In this document: piece after piece, positions 5,607 through 10,343 of the stretch
How positions within the stretch are numbered: the stretch's first letter is position 1
Layout: every line of letters starts with the position of its first letter
Assembly (NCBI GenBank): GCA_964530075.1
Contig: CAZGXU010000060.1
Coordinates: forward strand, 1 to 10,343
Source of the DNA: JANQEA01 sp964530075
GTDB lineage: Bacteria; Bipolaricaulota; Bipolaricaulia; UBA7950; UBA9294
DNA: 10,343 bases
Direction: 5' to 3'
Notes under the pieces: generated by a model
Told to the model about the DNA's origin: nothing
Seen by the model: the letters and a program-made list of their open reading frames with translations, nothing else
The model's database searches: none
Made by a program: the position numbers and the translations under genes

Positions 5607-7718
5607 ATGGAGATGAGGTCGCTGTTCGAGCCGCGCGCGATCGCCGTGATCGGCGCATCGGCGAACCCGGGGAAGATCGGGTACCGGATCGTCGAGAACG
5701 TCGTCCGATCCGGCTACCGAGGGGGCGTCTTCCCCATCAATCCCCGGGGAGGGGAGATCCTCGGATTGCGCGTCTACCCAGCGCTGGCCGAGGTCGAAGG
5801 CGAGGTCGACGTCGCGGTGATCGCGATCCCCGCCGAGGGGGTGATCGATGCGGTGGAGGCATGCGGGGCCCACGGAGTCAAGCACCTCGTGGTCATCACG
5901 TCGGGCTTCTCGGAGGTCGGCAACCTCGAGGCCGAGAGGCGGATCGTCCGGCTCGCGCGCGAGCACGGGATGCGGGTCCTCGGACCGAACATCTTCGGCA
6001 TCTACTCCGCGGCGGGGTCGCTCGATGCGACGTTCGGCCCCGGGGGGATCGAGCCCGGATCGGTCGCGATCGTCACGCAGAGCGGCGCTCTGGGGATCGC
6101 GATGATCGGGAAGACGGCGACCGAATCGGTCGGCCTCTCGGCCCTCGTCTCGGTCGGCAACAAGGCGGACATCGACGAGGCCGACCTGATCGAGTACCTC
6201 GCCTCCGACGACCGTACGCGCGCGGTCCTGATGTACATCGAAGGGGTCAAGGACGGCGATCGATTGCAGGGGATCCTCGCCGACGTGACCCGCCGGAAGC
6301 CCGTCGTGGTGATCAAGGCGGGGCGGTCGAAGCGCGGGTCGATGGCCGCTGCGTCGCACACCGGGTCGTTGGCCGGGGCGGACGAGGTGTTCGACAGCGT
6401 GATGCGACAGTCCGGCGTCCTCCGGGCGGAGAGCGTTCAGGAAGGGTTCAGCTGGGTTCGCTACCTGGCGTCGGCGCCCCTTCCGCCCGGCGACGAGACG
6501 GTCATCGTGACCAACGGCGGCGGGATCGGGGTGATGGCGACCGACGCCTGCGAGAAGTACGGGGTGGTCCTGTACGACGATCAGCCCGTCTTGGCCGAGA
6601 CGTTCTCCGGCGCGATGCCCGACTTCGGATCGTCGAAGAACCCGGTCGACCTGACCGGACAGGCGACGGCGGAGGACTACGAGCGGGCGCTCGACGCGGT
6701 GTTGGCCGAGGACCGGATGCACGCCGCGATCGCCCTCTACTGCGAGACGGCGCTCTTCGACACGAGCCGGTTCGCAGACCTGCTGCGGGAGGTCTACGCA
6801 CGGTACCGCGAGCGCAAGCCGATCGTCTTCTCGCTCTTCGGGGGGGGAGAGATCGAGGCGGTGATCCGCGACCTGAGAGGGGAGGGGATTCCGGTCTTCG
6901 GCGACGTCTACGAGGCCGTCTCGGCGCTCGGGGCCCTCTACCGGGCGCGGCGGCGGCAGCGCGCCCGCGCGGAGCCGCCCGAGGCGGTCGACCTGCCGAT
7001 CGCGGAGATCCGGCGGGTTCTCGATGCGGCCCGCGCCGACGGGCGGACGTTCCTCCTCGCCCCCGAGGCGGCGCAGGTCGCCGCCCATCTCGGCCTGGAC
7101 GTGCCGCGATCGACCCTGGCGCGCAACCTCGACGAGACGGTGCGCGCCGCGGGTGAGATCGGATACCCCGTCGCGATGAAGATCGTCTCGAAGGACATCG
7201 TCCACAAGAGCGATGCGGGGGGCGTGGCGCTGGACCTGGAGAACGAGGACGAGGTCGTCGACGCCTACCAGGCGATCCTCCGGAGCGCTCGCGCGCACGT
7301 GCCGGACGCGGTCATCGGCGGGGTCGAAGTGGCGGAGATGGTCCGCCCGGGCGTCGAGACGATCGTCGGGGCGAGGCAGGATCCGTCGTTCGGTCCGGTC
7401 GTGATGTTCGGGCTCGGCGGCGTTTACGTGGAGGTGATGAAGGACGTCGCCTTCCGCGCGGCGCCCGTCGGGCGGGCCACGGCGAGCGAGATGATCTCCG
7501 ATCTCCGGTCGTACCCGATCCTCCTCGGCGTGCGGGGCGAGAGCCGGAAGGACATCGACGCGATCGCGGACGTCGTGGTCAAGCTGAGCCATCTGATCGA
7601 CCGGTGCCGCGAGATCGCGGACATCGAGATCAACCCGCTCGTCGTGTACGACCGCGGTCGGGGGACAAGGACGGTCGATATGAGGATACTGATCAAGCAT
7701 CCCAAGGGGGTGAGCTGA
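5607..7718 (+). CDS. ADP-forming acetate/acyl-CoA synthetase, fused alpha-beta subunits
   Basis: From ATG 5607 this encodes 703 residues, the usual size for single-chain ADP-forming acetyl-CoA synthetases (acyl-CoA + ADP + Pi to acid + CoA + ATP). The N-terminus is the CoA-binding Rossmann domain (FEPRAIAVIGASANPGKIGY), followed by succinyl-CoA-synthetase-like ligase domains (VAIVTQSGALG). The relay histidine lies in SHTGSLAG (H251). After a charged linker near residues 445-470, an ATP-grasp domain of about 230 residues contains VSKDIVHKSDAGGV, whose H533 matches the second phosphohistidine of the family, and ends in ADIEINPLVVYD. Both histidines are intact, so it should be active, unlike the synthetase-like half of Pat acetyltransferases. 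The acyl substrate cannot be read from sequence. ATG 5592 is an alternative start adding 5 residues. The next gene begins 1 nt after its stop. Confidence 0.93.
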   Translation: MEMRSLFEPRAIAVIGASANPGKIGYRIVENVVRSGYRGGVFPINPRGGEILGLRVYPALAEVEGEVDVAVIAIPAEGVIDAVEACGAHGVKHLVVITSGFSEVGNLEAERRIVRLAREHGMRVLGPNIFGIYSAAGSLDATFGPGGIEPGSVAIVTQSGALGIAMIGKTATESVGLSALVSVGNKADIDEADLIEYLASDDRTRAVLMYIEGVKDGDRLQGILADVTRRKPVVVIKAGRSKRGSMAAASHTGSLAGADEVFDSVMRQSGVLRAESVQEGFSWVRYLASAPLPPGDETVIVTNGGGIGVMATDACEKYGVVLYDDQPVLAETFSGAMPDFGSSKNPVDLTGQATAEDYERALDAVLAEDRMHAAIALYCETALFDTSRFADLLREVYARYRERKPIVFSLFGGGEIEAVIRDLRGEGIPVFGDVYEAVSALGALYRARRRQRARAEPPEAVDLPIAEIRRVLDAARADGRTFLLAPEAAQVAAHLGLDVPRSTLARNLDETVRAAGEIGYPVAMKIVSKDIVHKSDAGGVALDLENEDEVVDAYQAILRSARAHVPDAVIGGVEVAEMVRPGVETIVGARQDPSFGPVVMFGLGGVYVEVMKDVAFRAAPVGRATASEMISDLRSYPILLGVRGESRKDIDAIADVVVKLSHLIDRCREIADIEINPLVVYDRGRGTRTVDMRILIKHPKGVS
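6646..6674 (+). repeat. 29-bp exact direct repeat, copy 2 (inside the acyl-CoA synthetase gene)
   Basis: Identical to 4683-4711, and again in frame for DLTGQATAE, here between the alpha-subunit ligase domains in the context NPVDLTGQATAEDY. The two host proteins belong to different families. Confidence 0.85.
7706..7713 (+). promoter_or_regulatory. Shine-Dalgarno site for the BioD-like/DRTGG gene
   Basis: GGGGGTGA lies 6 nt before GTG 7720 and within the 3' end of the synthetase gene, supporting the GTG start and translational coupling. Confidence 0.6.
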
Positions 7719-7719
7719 C

Positions 7720-8766
7720 GTGAAGTCGCTGATCGTGGCGTCGACTCGGGAAGACGCGGGAAAGACGAGTCTCATCATCGGGCTTGCGAAGGCCCTCGAC
7801 AAGCGGTTCGGGTACGCGAAGCCACTCGGCGACCGATTCCTCTATCGGAAGAAGCGCCTCTGGGACTACGACGCGGCGCTGCTCACCCGGCTGTTCGAGT
7901 TGGGCGAGGAGCCCGAGTCGATCAGCATCGGGTTCGACCATTCCAAGCTGCGCTACATGTACGACCGGGCCTCGGTGTTCGAAGCGTTGAACGGTGTGGT
8001 CGACCAGATTGGTCGAGGTCGCGACGCGGTCTTCATCGAGTGCGGGAAGGACCTCTCGTACGGGGCCTCCGTCTACCTCGATCCGCTGACGATCTCGCAG
8101 GAGACCGGCGCCCCCGTGCTGATCGTCGCGGGGGGCGGGGAGGACGAGATGTCCGACGATCTGGCGTTCATCCACCGCTTCGTCTCGAGAGACGAAGCGA
8201 CGGTCGCCGGCGTCGTCGTCAACAAGGTGGTCCACCTCGACGACTTCCGGGGATCCCACCTTCCGGAGATCGAGAAGATCGGCGTCAACGTCTTCGGAGT
8301 CCTGCCGTACATCGCCGACCTCTCCACCCTCTCAGTCTCCACCATCGCCGACAAGCTGTTCGCGCGGGTCATCGCCGGCGAGGAGGGCCTGAGCCGGCGG
8401 ATCAGGACCGTCCTTGTCGGGGCGATGTCGGTGAACGCGGCGATGGGCGATCCGCGGATCGGCTCTCCGGACAAGCTCGTCATCTCCAGCGGCGATCGGA
8501 GCGACATGATCCTCGCGGTCCTCGACGTCGGAGGGACCTCCGCCGTCGTCCTGACGAACAACATCGTCCCGCCGTCGAGCGTCGTCGCGAAGGCGGGCGA
8601 TCTCGGGGTCCCGCTCCTCCTCGTTCCGAAGGACACGTATGAGACCGCGCTTCAGGTCGAGAAAATCCGCCCGCTCCTCACCGTCGACGACCGCGACAAG
8701 ATCGAGCGGATCGCTTCGTTGGTCGAAGAGCACGTCGATCTCGAACCGCTCGGGGCGTTCCTCTAA
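7720..8766 (+). CDS. Orphan 'BioD-like P-loop + DRTGG' protein (phosphotransacetylase N-terminal regulatory type)
   Basis: This encodes 348 residues. The N-terminus LIVASTREDAGKTSLIIGLA carries a P-loop (GKT at 14-16) of the dethiobiotin-synthetase-like type found at the N-terminus of long phosphotransacetylases (COG0857). VFIECGKDLSYGASVYLD, then GAPVLIVAGGG and VAGVVVNKV, continue that fold. Residues ~220-330 form a DRTGG domain (LVISSGDRSDMILAVLDVG, VVLTNNIVPP, PLLLVPKDTYETA). The phosphotransacetylase catalytic domain is absent and the protein ends soon after DRTGG. DRTGG domains act as regulatory ligand-binding modules in other proteins; biochemical data for this standalone form are not known to me. 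It begins 1 nt after the synthetase stop, with GGGGGTGA upstream, and its own stop overlaps the decarboxylase ATG. A role as nucleotide sensor or regulator of acyl-CoA metabolism is inferred. Confidence 0.85.
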   Translation: MKSLIVASTREDAGKTSLIIGLAKALDKRFGYAKPLGDRFLYRKKRLWDYDAALLTRLFELGEEPESISIGFDHSKLRYMYDRASVFEALNGVVDQIGRGRDAVFIECGKDLSYGASVYLDPLTISQETGAPVLIVAGGGEDEMSDDLAFIHRFVSRDEATVAGVVVNKVVHLDDFRGSHLPEIEKIGVNVFGVLPYIADLSTLSVSTIADKLFARVIAGEEGLSRRIRTVLVGAMSVNAAMGDPRIGSPDKLVISSGDRSDMILAVLDVGGTSAVVLTNNIVPPSSVVAKAGDLGVPLLLVPKDTYETALQVEKIRPLLTVDDRDKIERIASLVEEHVDLEPLGAFL

Positions 8767-10220
8767 TGGCTTTCGACCGACCGGCGCCGGAGTCCCGTCA
8801 CATGGGCGGCGAGGCGTTTCGCCGGCACGCGCACGAGGTCGTCGACTGGCTGATCGACTACCAGGAACGACGGGTCGAGGAGCTTCCGGTCCTCTCGCAG
8901 GTCGAGCCGGGATCCGTCCGCGCGAAGCTCCCGTCCGACCCCCCCGAGCGCGGCGAGCCGTTCGAGGCGATGCTCCGCGACGTCGAGGAGGTCCTCCTCC
9001 CCGGCCTGACCCACTGGCAGTCGCCGGACTTCTTCGCCTTCTTCCCGGCGAACACGTCCTACCCCGCAATCCTCGGTGAGCTCTTGGCGGCCGGACTCGG
9101 CGTGCAGGGGATGCTCTGGGCGACGAGCCCGGCCTGCACCGAGCTGGAGACCCACGTCCTCGATTGGCTCGTCGGGATGCTCGGTCTGCCCGACGCGTTC
9201 CGCTCGACGGGCACCGGCGGCGGGACGATCGAGGACAGCGCGTCGAGCGCGACGCTCTGCGCGATCCTCGCCGCGCGCGAGCGGGCGACCGGCTACGCCT
9301 CGAACGAGCGCGGGCTCGATCGAAGGCTCGTCGCGTACGCCTCGACGGAGGCCCACTCGTCGGTGATCAAGGGGATGGGGATCGCCGGGATCGGCCGGGA
9401 GAACCTCCGCCTCGTCGAGACGGACGAGGCGTTCGCCCTCCGCCCCGACCGGCTGGAAGAGCGGATCCGCCGGGACCGGGACGCCGGGCTCGTCCCGTTC
9501 TTCGTCTGCGCGACCGTCGGGACGACGTCGTCGAACGCGATCGATCCGGTTCCCGAGATCGGGCCGATCTGCGAGCGGGAGGGGCTCTGGCTCCACGTCG
9601 ACGCGGCGATGTCGGGGACGGCGGCCCTCTGCCCCGAATTCCGACACATCCACCGCGGCCTCGAGCACGCCGACAGCTACTGCTTCAACCCGCACAAGTG
9701 GATGTTCACGGCCTTCGACTGCGACTGCTTCTACGTCGCCGACCGGAGCGCCCTCGTCCGGACGCTCAGCATCCTCCCCGAGTACCTGAAAAACCGGGCG
9801 ACCGAGTCGGGGACGGTGATCGACTACCGCGACTGGCAGGTCCCGCTCGGGCGGCGGTTTCGCGCCCTCAAGCTCTGGTTCGTCATCCGCCACTATGGCG
9901 TCGAGGGGCTGCGATTCCACGTCCGGCGGCACGTCGAGCTGGCGCAGCGATTCCGCTCCTGGGTCGAGGCCGACCGGCGGTTCGAGCTCGCCGCGCCGGC
10001 GCCGCTCAACCTCGTCTGCTTCCGGCACCGCGGCGGGGATGACCTGAATCGCGAGATCCTCGCGCGCCTCAACCGAAGCGGCGAGCTCTACCTGACTCAT
10101 ACCGTTCTCGACGGACGCTACACGCTCCGTCTGTGCGTCGGCCAGACGCGGACCGAGGAACGACACGTCGTCGACGCGTGGCGGCGGATCCGGGAGACGG
10201 CTCGGGAGTTGGAGGGATAG
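8766..10220 (+). CDS. Group II PLP-dependent decarboxylase, aromatic-L-amino-acid decarboxylase type
   Basis: This encodes 484 residues, full length for the family (removal of CO2 from amino acids, PLP cofactor, cytoplasmic dimer). THWQSPDFFAFFPANTSYPA and MLWATSPACTELETHVLDWL are hallmark segments of aromatic-L-amino-acid decarboxylases. PLP-site residues are visible: H197 in EAHSSV (ring stacking), D279 in HVDAAMSG (pyridine nitrogen) and K311 in NPHKW (Schiff base). The spacing matches animal DOPA decarboxylase (H192, D271, K303). Y340 in LPEYLKN corresponds to the catalytic-loop tyrosine (Y332) that favours decarboxylation over aldehyde synthesis. DYRDWQVPLGRRFRALKLWF is also conserved. 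The substrate (tyrosine, phenylalanine, tryptophan or other) cannot be fixed. ATG 8766 shares one base with the upstream TAA, so it is the last gene of the operon. Confidence 0.92.
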   Translation: MAFDRPAPESRHMGGEAFRRHAHEVVDWLIDYQERRVEELPVLSQVEPGSVRAKLPSDPPERGEPFEAMLRDVEEVLLPGLTHWQSPDFFAFFPANTSYPAILGELLAAGLGVQGMLWATSPACTELETHVLDWLVGMLGLPDAFRSTGTGGGTIEDSASSATLCAILAARERATGYASNERGLDRRLVAYASTEAHSSVIKGMGIAGIGRENLRLVETDEAFALRPDRLEERIRRDRDAGLVPFFVCATVGTTSSNAIDPVPEIGPICEREGLWLHVDAAMSGTAALCPEFRHIHRGLEHADSYCFNPHKWMFTAFDCDCFYVADRSALVRTLSILPEYLKNRATESGTVIDYRDWQVPLGRRFRALKLWFVIRHYGVEGLRFHVRRHVELAQRFRSWVEADRRFELAAPAPLNLVCFRHRGGDDLNREILARLNRSGELYLTHTVLDGRYTLRLCVGQTRTEERHVVDAWRRIRETARELEG

Positions 10221-10224
10221 CCCC

Positions 10225-10244
10225 GCCGCCCGGACTCGGGCGGC
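10225..10244. terminator. Stem-loop between convergent genes (probable bidirectional terminator)
   Basis: GCCGCCCG (10225-10232) pairs perfectly with CGGGCGGC (10237-10244) around loop GACT. It starts 5 nt after the decarboxylase stop and ends 5 nt before the stop of the minus-strand EF-G gene. There is no T-run on either side, so intrinsic termination is not certain. The position between two converging genes supports the call. Confidence 0.6.
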
Positions 10245-10248
10245 TTCG

Positions 10249-10343
10249 CTACCCCTCGCGCGCCTTCCTTTCCTCGATTACCCTCTCGGCGATCGCGTAC
10301 GGGACGGCCTCGTAGTGCTCGAAGTGCATGGTGAACGTTCCCC
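10249..10343 (-). CDS. fusA: Elongation factor G C-terminal end (partial, minus strand)
   Basis: On the minus strand from the right edge, 30 codons and a TAG stop are readable. They begin GTFTMHFEHYEAVP and end AERVIEERKAREG. This matches the C-terminus of bacterial EF-G domain V, typically 'GRG-x-F-x-M-x-F-x-HYE-x-VP' followed by a short basic helix ending in E-E/K-R-K. The G of GTF continues the family's GRG turn, which lies just off the window. EF-G drives ribosomal translocation and recycling. EF-G and its paralogues (FusA2-like) end alike, so the paralogue cannot be told from this fragment. Archaeal EF-2 ends differently, which supports a bacterial source. It converges on the decarboxylase operon across a stem-loop. 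Confidence 0.75.
   Translation of the reverse strand, partial: GTFTMHFEHYEAVPYAIAERVIEERKAREG

Noticed and set aside
5472..7802. 776-codon open frame on the minus strand
   Set aside because: It lies antisense to the acyl-CoA synthetase. It is rich in Asp, Arg, Val and His in the pattern expected from the complement of GC-rich codons, and shows no recognisable domain.
8763..10166. 467-codon open frame on the minus strand
   Set aside because: Mirror of the decarboxylase gene, whose PLP-site motifs on the plus strand are unambiguous.

Overview
This window comes from a GC-rich, gene-dense genome, almost certainly bacterial. Shine-Dalgarno sites are strong (for example AGGAGGTGA before the small zinc-ribbon gene), GTG starts occur, and the right edge carries the last 30 codons of a bacterial-type elongation factor G. 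The gene content (MinD/Mrp-type Fe-S ATPases, a COG0731 radical SAM protein, an ADP-forming acyl-CoA synthetase) fits an anaerobic or fermentative life. I cannot assign a phylum from sequence alone.

Region 1 (1-3569, plus strand) looks like a metal/iron-sulfur handling gene group. It holds the 3' end of a MinD-superfamily ATPase of the ferredoxin-containing COG1149 type, a DUF4213/DUF364 putative metal-chelation protein, a tiny Gly/Arg-rich protein with a six-cysteine zinc-ribbon-like tail, a truncated DUF89-type phosphatase remnant, an Mrp/NBP35-type Fe-S scaffold ATPase, and a COG0731-type radical SAM protein with a winged-helix-like tail. The genes are tightly packed, with ATGA overlaps at 347-350 and 1721-1724, so they are probably one transcript.

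Region 2 (3570-3685) is the only sizeable gap between complete genes. It contains a stem-loop that may end the first operon, a weak promoter-like stretch, and a larger hairpin abutting the next start codon.

Region 3 (3686-10220, plus strand) is a probable four-gene acyl-CoA operon. It encodes a CoA-transferase/hydrolase fused to a C-terminal GNAT acetyltransferase, a fused alpha-beta ADP-forming acetate/acyl-CoA synthetase with both relay histidines, an orphan 'BioD-like + DRTGG' protein (the N-terminal regulatory part of some phosphotransacetylases, without the catalytic domain), and a group II PLP amino-acid decarboxylase of the aromatic-L-amino-acid type. The first enzymes interconvert acyl-CoA and free acid, by CoA exchange and with ATP formation. 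The GNAT and DRTGG domains are candidate regulators. The decarboxylase is the unexpected partner and overlaps its upstream neighbour by one base.

Region 4 (10221-10343) has a perfect 8-bp stem-loop between convergent genes, then the C-terminal end of an EF-G gene on the minus strand. No RNA genes, CRISPR arrays, insertion sequences or phage genes were seen.
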